Source: Streptomyces narbonensis
GTDB taxonomy: Bacteria; Actinomycetota; Actinomycetes; Streptomycetales; Streptomycetaceae
NCBI RefSeq assembly: GCF_014649015.1
Contig: NZ_BMSF01000007.1
Span: 124,001 to 188,000, forward strand
Reading direction: 5' to 3'
DNA length: 64,000 nt
Shown: piece by piece, positions 26,633 to 34,206 of the stretch
Layout of the letters: each line of letters opens with the position of its first letter
How positions within the stretch are numbered: position 1 is the stretch's first letter
Notes under the pieces: generated by a model
Told to the model about the DNA's origin: nothing
The model's input: the letters and a program-made list of their open reading frames with translations, nothing else
Databases searched by the model: none
Program-made: the position numbers and the translations under genes

Positions 26633-26999
26633 CATCCGGCCGGTAGGGCCCGCTCACCGCCCTGGCCGTCACCTCGGCGAGTTCGCCGCGCACGGCGCAC
26701 CGCAGCAGCTCGGCGCCCTGCGCGGCCGCCACCCGGGAAGCGACGCCGCATGCCTCGGCCTCGCCCCACAGGGCCCGGTCGGCCGCCGCGAGAGCGGCCA
26801 GATCCGCCGCGCCGCCGGCCTTGTGCCGGGCCGCCACCGCCTGCCCGAGCGCCAGCACCGCCCCGAACACCACACACAGCGCACAGGCCGCGAACGCCGC
26901 CCACACGGTCGCCGCGCCCCGGTCGCCACGGCCGCCCGGACCGGCCCGGAGGCCCCGGCCGAGCCGACGGGCAGGGCCGGACCCGCGGTCCGCCGTCAC
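26571..26999 (-). CDS. TadE-like minor pilin (Rv3654c type)
   Basis: A 142-residue protein, last in the Tad operon. After a short Arg/Gly-rich start it has GDRGAATVWAAF followed by a hydrophobic helix (ACALCVVFGAVLALGQAVAA), the processing-site-plus-helix pattern of TadE/pseudopilin proteins, and KAGGAADLAALAAAD. The GTG start overlaps the stop of the preceding TadE gene by four bases (GTGA). It corresponds in place and form to Rv3654c. The end runs 62 bp into the helicase gene on the other strand. Confidence 0.8.
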   Translation of the reverse strand: MTADRGSGPARRLGRGLRAGPGGRGDRGAATVWAAFAACALCVVFGAVLALGQAVAARHKAGGAADLAALAAADRALWGEAEACGVASRVAAAQGAELLRCAVRGELAEVTARAVSGPYRPDVSSRAGPPRAAAPGPPAAVP

Positions 27000-27367
27000 G
27001 GTGGGCCCCCGACCGCCAGGGCCTCGCCCACCGTGTCCTCCGCGAGGGCCGCCGCACCCGCCCGCAAGGTCAGTCCCATGCCCCGGGGGCCCGGCGCGGC
27101 CACCTCCACCGTCACCCGCCACAGCTCCCCCGACCGCGTCACCGACACCCGGGCGCCCTCGGGCGCCGCGGCCCGGGCGGCTCCTTCGGCGGCGGCCACC
27201 GGTTCGGAGCGGGCCGCGGCCCTGGCCCCCGCCCGCGCCGCGTCGACGCACCGGATCTGCGCGGCGGCCGCGGCCAGCGCCCAGAGCAGGGTCACCGTGA
27301 ACAGCGCGACCACGGGCAGGACCATCGCCGCCTCCACGGTCACGAACCCCCGGTCAGAACGGCGCAT
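26996..27367 (-). CDS. TadE-family pilus assembly protein
   Basis: A 123-residue protein. MRRSDRGFVTVEAAMVLPVV is a class III prepilin-like leader: basic segment, Gly before the cleavage position, glutamate in the +5 region, then a hydrophobic helix to about residue 36. The rest is a small Ala/Val-rich domain. It follows the pilin gene with a 14-bp overlap and precedes the TadE-like gene with a 4-bp overlap. Equivalent to Rv3655c. Presumed membrane-anchored minor pilin. Confidence 0.85.
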   Translation of the reverse strand: MRRSDRGFVTVEAAMVLPVVALFTVTLLWALAAAAAQIRCVDAARAGARAAARSEPVAAAEGAARAAAPEGARVSVTRSGELWRVTVEVAAPGPRGMGLTLRAGAAALAEDTVGEALAVGGPP

Positions 27368-27659
27368 CGAGGGCCTTGCCGATCATCGACTCAAGCGCTC
27401 CCGAGACGGTCCCGCTCGTCACGATCTTGTAGAGGACCGCGGCGAAGGCCGCCGCGGCGATCGTGCCCACCGCGTACTCGGACGTCGTCATGCCCGAATC
27501 GGACCGCAAGGCCCGCCGCCTGGCCCGCCACCACCCCCTCACCGCACGCAGCCGGCCGCCCTTCGCCGAGCCGTTCTCCGTCGCCGCGTCCGTCACGCCC
27601 GCCGTGTTCACGGTGTGCACGGTGTTCAACGTGTTCGCCATATTCGTCATGTCCGTCAT
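27354..27659 (-). CDS. Flp-type pilin, DUF4244
   Basis: A 101-residue pilin-like protein. The N-terminal 20 residues are an odd Met/Asn/Thr repeat (MTDMTNMANTLNTVHTVNTA) from short DNA repeats at 27598-27659. A basic stretch then leads to SDSGMTTSEYAVGTIAAAAF, the prepilin motif with Gly before Met and Glu at +5, and a membrane helix. AAGGAGAT placed four bases before ATG 27659 fixes the start. It corresponds to Rv3656c, the likely main pilin subunit. It follows tadC by 32 bases. Confidence 0.88.
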   Translation of the reverse strand: MTDMTNMANTLNTVHTVNTAGVTDAATENGSAKGGRLRAVRGWWRARRRALRSDSGMTTSEYAVGTIAAAAFAAVLYKIVTSGTVSGALESMIGKALDAPF

Positions 27660-27691
27660 GTCGATCTCCTTGTCCCGTCCTGTCGTTGCCT

Positions 27692-28330
27692 TCATCGGTC
27701 CATCAGTCCCGCAGCCAGCCCGATCACCACGGGCGCCACCCCCACCGCCAGGAACGCGGGCAGGAAGCAGAGCCCCACGGGCGCGCTGATCAGCACCTGT
27801 GCCCGGCGGGCCCGGGCTGCTGCCGTCCGGGCACGGGCGGCCCGCAGGCCGGCCGCGTGCCGGGCGACGGCCTCCGCCGCGGGCGCCCCCGAGGAAGCGG
27901 CTCGCTCCATGCAGCGGGCCAGCCCTTCGGCGCCCGGCATCTCGCCGAACCTCCGCCACACCTCGGTCGGTTCGCCACCGAGCCGCAGTTCGGCCGCCGT
28001 GCGGGCCAGCCGCTCGCCCAAGGGCCCGCCCAGCGAGCGGCCCACGGCCTCCGCCGCCTCTCCGGGCCCCGCTCCGGCGGAGGCGCAGGCGGCCAACAGA
28101 TCCGCTGCGAGCGGAAGGTGACGTGCCGCCGTCTCGCTCTCCTCGGAGGGCGAAGGCGTCCGCTTGCGGCCCCTCCGCCTCCCTGGCCGTGGCGCGGGCG
28201 TCGCCAGCAGGCTCCCGGCCCGCCGCCGCATGCCCCGCACCCGCCGCTCGCGCACCACCTCGCGGCCCGCCTGCACACACAGCACCATCAGCAGGACCAG
28301 AAGCCCCGCGACCTGAACAGCCCCCGTCAC
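27692..28330 (-). CDS. Type II secretion F-family membrane protein (TadC-like)
   Basis: A 212-residue inner-membrane platform protein for the pilus. A first membrane helix is at residues 3-20, a cytoplasmic T2SSF helical domain follows (PLAADLLAACASAGAGPGEA and EVWRRFGEMPG), and the last 30 residues form another hydrophobic helix. The GTG start overlaps the TadB stop (GTGA). With TadB it forms the split GspF-like platform driven by the CpaF ATPase. Equivalent to Rv3657c. Confidence 0.85.
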   Translation of the reverse strand: MTGAVQVAGLLVLLMVLCVQAGREVVRERRVRGMRRRAGSLLATPAPRPGRRRGRKRTPSPSEESETAARHLPLAADLLAACASAGAGPGEAAEAVGRSLGGPLGERLARTAAELRLGGEPTEVWRRFGEMPGAEGLARCMERAASSGAPAAEAVARHAAGLRAARARTAAARARRAQVLISAPVGLCFLPAFLAVGVAPVVIGLAAGLMDR

Positions 28331-29217
28331 GCCCGCTCCCCTCCCCGGACGATCCGCGCGGCCCACCACAGACCGGCCGCCTCCAGCGCACCGCCCACCA
28401 CCAGGCACCCCAGCCCCGCCGGGGTGTGCAGGAGCACCCGAAACGGATCGGCGCCCAGCGCCGCGCCGAGGGCGAGCCCCGCCGCCGGCAGCACCGCGAG
28501 AACCGTGACCGTCGCCCAGGCCCCGGCCAGTTCGGCCCGTAGCCGCTCCCGCTGCTCGTGGTGGTCCCGCAGGGCCGCCTCCAGCCGGTCGAGCCCCGCC
28601 GCCAGGCCCGCGCCGCCGTCCACGGCCACCTGCCAGCAGGCCGCCAGGCCGGCGAGCCCGTCGGCACCGCCCTGCCGGGCCGCCCGCCGCAGCACTTCCG
28701 GCACGTCCCCGCCGAACCGGGCCGCCGCGAGCACCGCCGCCTCCTCGTCACCCAGCGCGCCGGTCTGCCGGGCCGCGAAGGACAGCGCCTGCGCGGGCTG
28801 CCAGCCGGCCCTCAACTCCCCGGAGACGGCCCCGCAGAGGGCCACCACCGCCCCGGCGCGCGCCTCGCACTCCTTCCGCCGCTCGGCCGCCCGCAGTCGC
28901 CGTGCGACCAGCGGCACCGCGACTCCTCCGGCGAGGAGCGGCAGCGGCGACCCGCCCAGCAGGGCGAGGGCCCCCGCCGCCGGCAGGCACAGCCAGGAGC
29001 GCCGGCGGACCACCAAGGCCCGCCACCGCGCGACCGCCGCCCACCACGCACGGAGCTGCTCCTGCCCTCCGGGCTCGTCCGGCACGACACCCGCGAGCAC
29101 CAACCGGGCCCGGGCCACCCCGCGCCGCCACTCGACGAGCCCCCACAGGGCGAGCCCCGCACAGAGCACCGCCGCGCCCTCCGCCGCCGCCCGCACCGAC
29201 ACCAGCTCCACGATCAC
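28327..29217 (-). CDS. Type II secretion F-family membrane protein (TadB-like)
   Basis: A 296-residue membrane protein with helices near the N terminus, around residues 65-95 and near the C terminus, and a T2SSF domain between (SGELRAGWQPAQALSFAARQ; GLAACWQVAVDGGAGLAAGL). The GTG at 29217 overlaps the ATPase stop (GTGA); a GTG one codon upstream (29220) is equally possible because GGAGG is placed for either. Equivalent to Rv3658c. Confidence 0.85.
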   Translation of the reverse strand: MIVELVSVRAAAEGAAVLCAGLALWGLVEWRRGVARARLVLAGVVPDEPGGQEQLRAWWAAVARWRALVVRRRSWLCLPAAGALALLGGSPLPLLAGGVAVPLVARRLRAAERRKECEARAGAVVALCGAVSGELRAGWQPAQALSFAARQTGALGDEEAAVLAAARFGGDVPEVLRRAARQGGADGLAGLAACWQVAVDGGAGLAAGLDRLEAALRDHHEQRERLRAELAGAWATVTVLAVLPAAGLALGAALGADPFRVLLHTPAGLGCLVVGGALEAAGLWWAARIVRGGERA

Positions 29218-30407
29218 CACGTCCCGCCTCCGATCAGCGACCGCAGCCGCTCCCAGCCCCGCTCCCGCTCGAATCCGGCCGCACCCCATCGCAGCGCGGG
29301 AACCGTCCGCACGAGTCCGTCCCGATCCCGCTCCAGGACGTGGATCTCGGCGATCCGCCGCCGCCCGTCCCGGCCCCGCACGAGGTGGAGCACCACGGAG
29401 AGACCCGCGCCCAACTGGCTGTGCAGGGCGGCCCTGTCGAGCCCGGCAGCGGTCCCGAGCGCCTCCAGCCGGGCCGGTACGTCCGCCGCGGTGTTGGCGT
29501 GGACCGTCCCGCAGCCGCCTTCGTGTCCGGTGTTCAGGGCGGCGAGCAGGTCCACCGCCTCGCCGCCTCTGACCTCGCCGACCACCAGCCGGTCCGGCCG
29601 CATCCGGAGGGCCTGGCGGACCAGGTCCCGCAGGGTCACGAGCCCGGCGCCCTCCTGGTTCGCGGGGCGGGCCTCCAGGCGCACCACGTGCGGGTGGTCC
29701 GGCCGCAGCTCCGCCGAGTCCTCGGCGAGCACGATCCGCTCCCGATGGCCCACGAGACCCAGCAAGGAGGCGAGCAACGTGGTCTTCCCCGTCCCCGTGC
29801 CACCGCTGACCAGGTACGACACGCGGGCGTCGATCAGCGCCCGCAGGACGCGGGCTCCGCCCGGCGGCACGGTGCCCGCCTCGGCCAGCTCCTCCAGGGA
29901 GAAGGCGCGGGGGCGCACGACTCGCAGGGACAGACAGGTCGAGCCGACCGCCACCGGAGGCAGCACCGCGTGCATGCGGGTCCCGTCGGGCAGCCGGGCG
30001 TCCACCCAGGGCCTGGCGTCGTCGAGCCTGCGTCCCGCCACGGCGGCGAGCCGCTGCGCGAGCCTGCGGACGGCAGTGGCGTCGGGGAAGGCCACCGGGG
30101 CCCGTTCGAGTCCGGTGCCCCGGTCCACCCAGACCCGGTCGGGCGCCGAGACCAGGACGTCGGTGACCCCAGGATCGGCGAGCAGCGGCTCCAGGGGCCC
30201 GGTCCCGATCAGTTCGGACCTGAGCTCCTCGGCCGCGCCGAGGACCTCCGCGTCGCCGAGCAGCCGTCCCTGGGCCCGCAGAGCCGCCGCCACCCGCGCG
30301 GGTGTGGGTTCGGCCCCGCTCGCAGCGAGCCGCTGCCGTACGGCGTCGAGCAGTCCCGCACCGCCGGACCCGAGTCCGCCGCCGCCCGCGACGACGGTCC
30401 CGGTCAC
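29214..30407 (-). CDS. Pilus assembly ATPase, CpaF/TadA family
   Basis: A 397-residue secretion ATPase that powers pilus assembly. The N-terminal domain is short; the catalytic part shows Walker A SGGTGTGKTT, an Asp box VLAEDSAEL, Walker B-type DRLVVGEVRGGEA and the His box NTGHEGGCGTVHAN. The GTG start overlaps the stop of the CpaE/Ssd-like gene (GTGA). Equivalent to Rv3659c. It is the best conserved gene of the cluster and defines it as Tad type. Confidence 0.93.
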   Translation of the reverse strand: MTGTVVAGGGGLGSGGAGLLDAVRQRLAASGAEPTPARVAAALRAQGRLLGDAEVLGAAEELRSELIGTGPLEPLLADPGVTDVLVSAPDRVWVDRGTGLERAPVAFPDATAVRRLAQRLAAVAGRRLDDARPWVDARLPDGTRMHAVLPPVAVGSTCLSLRVVRPRAFSLEELAEAGTVPPGGARVLRALIDARVSYLVSGGTGTGKTTLLASLLGLVGHRERIVLAEDSAELRPDHPHVVRLEARPANQEGAGLVTLRDLVRQALRMRPDRLVVGEVRGGEAVDLLAALNTGHEGGCGTVHANTAADVPARLEALGTAAGLDRAALHSQLGAGLSVVLHLVRGRDGRRRIAEIHVLERDRDGLVRTVPALRWGAAGFERERGWERLRSLIGGGTW

Positions 30408-31561
30408 GCCGCACCGCCCGGGGCGAGGGCGCGCTCCCAGAAGGCGGCGCAGAACCGGCCGAGCGCCCCGCGGGGCTCCGCGCCCGGCGGTACGCCCGCG
30501 TCCTGGTCGGCGACGATCCCCGGGTCGTAGGGCAGTTCCCCGGCGAGCGGCAGCCGCAGCGCGTCGGCGACCCAGCGCTCGTCGAGCCCGGCCGCGTACG
30601 GTCCGCGGACCACGGCCCGGAGGTCGCGCACGACCACTCCGAGGACCGAGGCCACCCGGTGGGCCGCCGCGACGGCCCGCAGCTCGCCGGGGACGACGAG
30701 GAGTCCGAGGTCGAGCTGGGCCAGGGCCTCGGCGGCCGCCTCGTCGGTCCCTCGCGGCAGGTCGACCACGACGACCCCGCCGCGCCGGCGCGCGGCGGCG
30801 AGCACGGACCGCACGGCCTCGGGAGGCACCGGCGCGGCGGGCTCCCGACCCCAGCTGAGCACCCGCACTCCGCGCACGGCGGGCAGGGACTCCTCCAGGG
30901 CGCCGCCGGCCAGCCGTCCCTTCGAGGCGGCGAAGTCGGCCCAGCGTCTGCCGTCCTCGCGCTCGCCGCCGAGCAACACGTCGAGGCCCCCGCCCAGCGG
31001 GTCGCCGTCCACGAGCAGGGTCCGCCGGCCGGTGCGCGCGGCGGCCAGCGCGAGGCCGCAGGCCAGGGTGGAGGCGCCCGCGCCGCCCCTGCCACCGACG
31101 ACCCCGACGGTCAGGGCCTGTCGCCCCACGCCCTCCGCCGCGTCGGCGATGCGGTCGACGAGGACGCTCTCGGCCTCCGGCAGCCGCAGCACACACTCCG
31201 CTCCGACCTCGACGGCCAGCCGCCAGACCCCCGGATCGTCCTGCTCACGGCCGACGAGGACGACCCCCGGGCGACGCGTCGCCGCCCGGCAGCGGGCCGC
31301 GACGTCGTCGCCGACGAGCACGAGCGGCGGGTCGGTCCAGCTCGCCCGCCGCTCCGGCACACGGTGGTGCACCTCGGGCTCCACCCCGGCCGCCGCGCAC
31401 AGCCGCAGGAGGTCGTCGAGGAGCGCGAGGTCCTCGGTGACGATCAGCGGCCCGGCACGGCGCGACTCGCCCGCCACCCCACCCGGGACCGCGGCGCCCA
31501 CGGCAGCCCTCCCCGCCGTCCTCGCCGCGCTCCCGGCTCCGGAAGTCCTTGTTCCCTCCAC
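30404..31561 (-). CDS. CpaE/Ssd-like protein (septum-site/pilus locus P-loop protein)
   Basis: A 385-residue member of the CpaE/Ssd group, first gene of the Tad operon (Rv3660c equivalent). The N-terminal third looks like a receiver-type fold; the C-terminal part is a MinD/ParA-like domain. The P-loop reads GGRGGAGAST: both lysines expected in the deviant Walker A (KGGxGK[ST]) are replaced by Arg and Ala, so ATP hydrolysis is doubtful. LLVDGDPLGGGLDVLLG is the Walker A' region. Start is GTG 31561 with a GAGAGGGG stretch upstream, and a nested palindrome sits just ahead. Confidence 0.88.
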   Translation of the reverse strand: MEGTRTSGAGSAARTAGRAAVGAAVPGGVAGESRRAGPLIVTEDLALLDDLLRLCAAAGVEPEVHHRVPERRASWTDPPLVLVGDDVAARCRAATRRPGVVLVGREQDDPGVWRLAVEVGAECVLRLPEAESVLVDRIADAAEGVGRQALTVGVVGGRGGAGASTLACGLALAAARTGRRTLLVDGDPLGGGLDVLLGGEREDGRRWADFAASKGRLAGGALEESLPAVRGVRVLSWGREPAAPVPPEAVRSVLAAARRRGGVVVVDLPRGTDEAAAEALAQLDLGLLVVPGELRAVAAAHRVASVLGVVVRDLRAVVRGPYAAGLDERWVADALRLPLAGELPYDPGIVADQDAGVPPGAEPRGALGRFCAAFWERALAPGGAA

Positions 31562-31577
31562 GGCGCACGCCCCTCTC

Positions 31578-31616
31578 GTGATTCCTGTCGTCCGCGAACT
31601 TCGCGTCAGGAATCAC
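31578..31616. promoter_or_regulatory. Nested 39-bp palindrome before Tad operon
   Basis: Outer arms GTGATTCCTG (31578-31587) and CAGGAATCAC (31607-31616) enclose an inner perfect palindrome CGCGAA-C-TTCGCG (31593-31605). It lies 17-55 bases upstream of the first start codon, so it is either an operator or a leader RNA structure next to the ribosome binding site. Confidence 0.6.
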
Positions 31617-31658
31617 CGTGGGGCAGTACCGGAAATCTTGGAGATCTCACCGAAAAAC

Positions 31659-31667
31659 TGTGGATAA
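31659..31667. other. Perfect DnaA-box match
   Basis: TGTGGATAA is the exact complement of the E. coli consensus box TTATCCACA. A second box-like sequence, TGTGGAAAA, lies at 32022-32030 over the start of the HAD gene. Confidence 0.45.
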
Positions 31668-31741
31668 CCAAGGGTCTGTGAATATCTACGCCACCCCTCC
31701 GGGGACTGCCCGGAGCGCAGCCCATCGATTACGGTGAGTGA

Positions 31742-31880
31742 CGAAACAAGTGCTCGACAGCAGGGCGGCCGAGCACGGCCGCGGAGCGAGGAGAGAGGAG
31801 TCCGCGATGACACGGAGGGCCGAAACGGCTCCGGACATGCGACGACCCCCGCCGGGGGGGAGAGCGGGGGTCGTCTTTCC
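31742..31880 (+). ncRNA. Candidate small RNA or leader
   Basis: A possible -10 (TACGGT, 31730-31735) is followed by a hairpin (GTGCTCG 31750-31756 with CGAGCAC 31770-31776), a purine-rich segment (31784-31800) and a strong terminator ending in CTTTCC. No convincing gene fits: a 43-codon frame from ATG 31807 has a good GGAG but runs through the terminator stem. No -35 is recognisable. Confidence 0.35.
31842..31874 (+). terminator. Rho-independent terminator
   Basis: An 11-bp perfect stem (ACGACCCCCGC at 31842-31852, complement at 31864-31874) with an 11-nt loop is followed by CTTTCC on the plus strand. No recognised plus-strand gene ends here, hence the candidate RNA. Confidence 0.65.
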
Positions 31881-32009
31881 GGCCGACTCGGGGGGGGAGG
31901 AGCCGGACCGGGTTAGCACGGTCGCGAACGATCCGTGACTTCCATGGTGTACCCGAGAGCCTTCTCAGGCAAACCCACGCGCCCCAGCGTACGCCGAATG
32001 GCGGGCACC

Positions 32010-32015
32010 TATGCT
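32010..32015 (+). promoter_or_regulatory. -10 element, leaderless start of HAD gene
   Basis: TATGCT is followed by seven bases and GTG 32023. The hexamer overlaps the alternative in-frame ATG at 32011, which would therefore lie upstream of the transcript. Confidence 0.6.
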
Positions 32016-32022
32016 CAGGCTT

Positions 32023-32877
32023 GTGGAAAACCACTCCTTGCCGCGCACAGCCGCCTTCTTTGACCTGGACAAGACGGTCATTGCGAAGTCCTCGACGCTG
32101 ACCTTCAGCAAGTCCTTCTACCGGGGCGGGCTGATCAGCCGCCGTGCCGCCCTGCGGACGGCCTACATCCAGTTCGTGTTCCTGGTGGGCGGAGCCGATC
32201 ACGACCAGATGGAGCGGATGCGCGAATATCTCTCCGCGCTCTGCAAAGGCTGGAACGTCGCCCAGGTCAAGGAGCTCGTCGCCGAGACCCTGCACGACCT
32301 GATCGACCCGATCATCTACGACGAGGCCGCCTCCCTCATCGAGGAGCACCACGCTGCCGGCCGCGACGTCGTGATCGTCTCGACGTCCGGCGCCGAGGTC
32401 GTCGAGCCGATCGGCGAGATGCTCGGAGCCGACCGCGTCGTCGCCACCCGGATGGTGGTCGGCGAGGACGGCTGCTTCACCGGCGAGGTGGAGTACTACG
32501 CCTACGGACCGACGAAGGCCGAGGCCGTCCGGGAGCTCGCGGAGTCGGAGGGGTACGACCTGTCCCGCTGCTACGCCTACAGCGACTCCGCGACCGACAT
32601 CCCCATGCTGGAGGCCGTCGGCCACCCGTTCGCCGTCAACCCCGACCGGACGCTGCGCCGTGAGGCCGTCGCCCGTGAATGGCCGGTGCTCTCCTTCGAA
32701 AAGCCGGTGCGGCTCAAGCAGCGGCTGCCGGAGTTCCGGATGCCGCCCCGTCCCGCCCTCGTCGCCGCCGCGGCCGTGGGTGCGGCGGCGGCGACGGCCG
32801 GAATCGTCTGGTACGCCTCGCGGCGCCGCCAGGCCGCACTCGCCCATCGCCTCGCCGGTGACTTTGCCCGAATTTGA
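32023..32877 (+). CDS. HAD-IB family phosphatase, membrane-anchored
   Basis: A 284-residue SerB-like hydrolase. The catalytic motif FFDLDKTVI gives Asp14 and Asp16; IVSTSGAEVV is motif II, and YAYSDSATDIPMLEAVG is the acidic motif III. A C-terminal hydrophobic segment (ALVAAAAVGAAAATAGIVWY) likely anchors it in the membrane. Equivalent to Rv3661, also next to the Tad locus. The GTG at 32023 was chosen over ATG 32011 because of the TATGCT -10 seven bases before it. Substrate unknown; related proteins act on phospho-serine or phospholipid-type esters. Confidence 0.9.
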   Translation: MENHSLPRTAAFFDLDKTVIAKSSTLTFSKSFYRGGLISRRAALRTAYIQFVFLVGGADHDQMERMREYLSALCKGWNVAQVKELVAETLHDLIDPIIYDEAASLIEEHHAAGRDVVIVSTSGAEVVEPIGEMLGADRVVATRMVVGEDGCFTGEVEYYAYGPTKAEAVRELAESEGYDLSRCYAYSDSATDIPMLEAVGHPFAVNPDRTLRREAVAREWPVLSFEKPVRLKQRLPEFRMPPRPALVAAAAVGAAAATAGIVWYASRRRQAALAHRLAGDFARI

Positions 32878-33131
32878 GCAATGACGAAAGAAGCGGAGCC
32901 AGCACTTTCGCTTCCCCGCCGACAGGAGTAGAAAGGAATCAGGCCCGCGAGACCGAGGACATCCGAGAGGATCACCTGTTGAGCATGAAGGCCCCACGGA
33001 CCTAGCACAGAAACCGAGCACCCACGCGACGTCGACCCGTCGATTACGGGCCAGCCGCACCAGGCCAAGGGCAAAGTTCCCGGCCTGATGGGCACTTATC
33101 GAGGACGCATGGTAACTGGGTAGACGTGCCA
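32878..33131. other. Intergenic, no gene seen
   Basis: This stretch is visibly less G+C-rich than its neighbours. It shows purine-rich segments (AGGAGTAGAAAGGAATCAGG) but no open frame with coding character, no tRNA and no riboswitch I recognise. Confidence 0.5.
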
Positions 33132-33159
33132 GCGGCGGTACCAGACCTGGTGCCGCCGC
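33132..33159. repeat. 13-bp hairpin
   Basis: GCGGCGGTACCAG and CTGGTGCCGCCGC pair fully if one G-U is allowed in plus-strand RNA, with only AC between them. It is directly followed by a second long hairpin. Confidence 0.55.
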
Positions 33160-33166
33160 AACCCGT

Positions 33167-33207
33167 TTCCGGCCCGGCTCCGGATCGCAAACTGAGCCGG
33201 GCCGGAA
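33167..33207 (-). terminator. Terminator after Fic-like gene
   Basis: A perfect 14-bp stem (TTCCGGCCCGGCTC, complement at 33194-33207) with a 13-nt loop lies 15 bases past the stop of the minus-strand gene. Confidence 0.6.
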
Positions 33208-33222
33208 GCGGACCGACCCTCG

Positions 33223-34104
33223 TCAGGCCGCGCCGCGCTGGAGCGCCTCGCAGACGGCCGTCGACTCGCGGACCCCCAGCTCGACGGATCGGCCACAGTG
33301 CGCGATCCAGCCGCCCACGCCCTCCGGGGTGCCCGACAGATACCCCTCGAACGCGGCGAGGTACGCCGCCGCACCCTGCTCGGCGTGACCGACCTCGGCC
33401 GGGCAGATCGCCTTGGGGTCGAGGCCGCTGCCGACCAGCACGATCCGCTCCGCCGCCCGTGCGACCAGGCCGTTGTACGAAGTGAAGGGGCGCAGGGCGA
33501 GGAGCTCGCCGTGCACGATCGCGGCCGTCACGAGCGCCGGCGCGTCGCCGCCCGCGACGATCAGCTCCGCGAGCCCGTCGAGACGGCCGGCCACCTCGGA
33601 GGGCGTCGGGAGCGGGGCGTCGACGAGGGGTTCGTCGACGGTCTCGCCGTCCAGCCGAGGCCGGCCGACCGAATCCGCGACGGCGCCGGCCGCCGTACCG
33701 GTGCCGGTACCGGCCGTGCCCGCGGTGCCTCCCGGGATGCCCGCGTCGCCCGAGGCGACCAGGTGGAGGCGGGCGAGCACCCGCATGGGCGACTGGCGCC
33801 AGATGGAGAGGAGCTGCCCGGCCTCCGCGCCCAGACGCAGGGCGGCGCCGACCGTGCGGGCCTCGGCGTCGGCGCTGAAGTCGGTGCGCCGCCGGACCTC
33901 CTCCAGGGCCCAGTCGGCACCGGAGAGGGCGGCCGAGCCGCGCGCGCCGCGCAGCGCCGCCTCGGAGGAGATCTCGTTGCTGCGGCGGCGCATCACACGG
34001 TGGCCGTAGACCCGGTCGACGGCCTTGCGTACGGAGTCCACCGCGTCGGCGACGCCCGGCAGGGAGCCGAGGGCGGCCAAGGGGTCAGAGGCGTGCGTAC
34101 TCAT
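33223..34104 (-). CDS. Degenerate Fic-fold protein
   Basis: A 293-residue protein, often labelled 'oxidoreductase' in streptomycetes without visible basis. RPFTSYNGLVARAAERI has the position and shape of the Fic motif HPFxDGNGRxxR, but the catalytic His is Arg and the GNGR loop is YNGL, so AMP-transfer activity is unlikely. SSEAALRGARGSAALSGADW resembles the N-terminal region of Fic proteins. A Gly/Thr low-complexity run sits near residue 140. The ATG is preceded by TAGCCT and eight bases. No reductase motif (no glycine-rich NAD-binding loop) is seen. Confidence 0.6.
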   Translation of the reverse strand: MSTHASDPLAALGSLPGVADAVDSVRKAVDRVYGHRVMRRRSNEISSEAALRGARGSAALSGADWALEEVRRRTDFSADAEARTVGAALRLGAEAGQLLSIWRQSPMRVLARLHLVASGDAGIPGGTAGTAGTGTGTAAGAVADSVGRPRLDGETVDEPLVDAPLPTPSEVAGRLDGLAELIVAGGDAPALVTAAIVHGELLALRPFTSYNGLVARAAERIVLVGSGLDPKAICPAEVGHAEQGAAAYLAAFEGYLSGTPEGVGGWIAHCGRSVELGVRESTAVCEALQRGAA

Positions 34105-34112
34105 AAGTAGGG

Positions 34113-34118
34113 AGGCTA
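34113..34118 (-). promoter_or_regulatory. -10 element of Fic-like gene
   Basis: Minus-strand TAGCCT ends eight bases before ATG 34104; no ribosome binding site. Confidence 0.4.
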
Positions 34119-34192
34119 CGCGCACCGGCGGCCCGCCCCACGATGGAGTGGTCTTCTTCACGCACCTTGACCACGCCGCGCATTCATGCCGC

Positions 34193-34198
34193 TACGCT
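34193..34198 (+). promoter_or_regulatory. -10 element of ParA/CooC-like gene
   Basis: TACGCT ends eight bases before ATG 34207. A TTGACC at 34167-34172 could be the -35, though the 20-base spacer is long. Confidence 0.45.
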
Positions 34199-34206
34199 AG
34201 GTGAAC

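Noticed and set aside
31807..31938. 43-codon gene with a good GGAG and ATG
   Set aside because: It runs through a strong terminator stem and has no coding-like composition; kept only as part of the candidate RNA.
31880..32010. c-di-AMP (ydaO-type) or other riboswitch upstream of the HAD gene
   Set aside because: No recognisable conserved core, and the gene appears leaderless, leaving no 5' leader for a riboswitch.
33223..34104. Oxidoreductase annotation
   Set aside because: No NAD, FAD or metal-binding reductase motif is visible; the Fic-like motif fits better.
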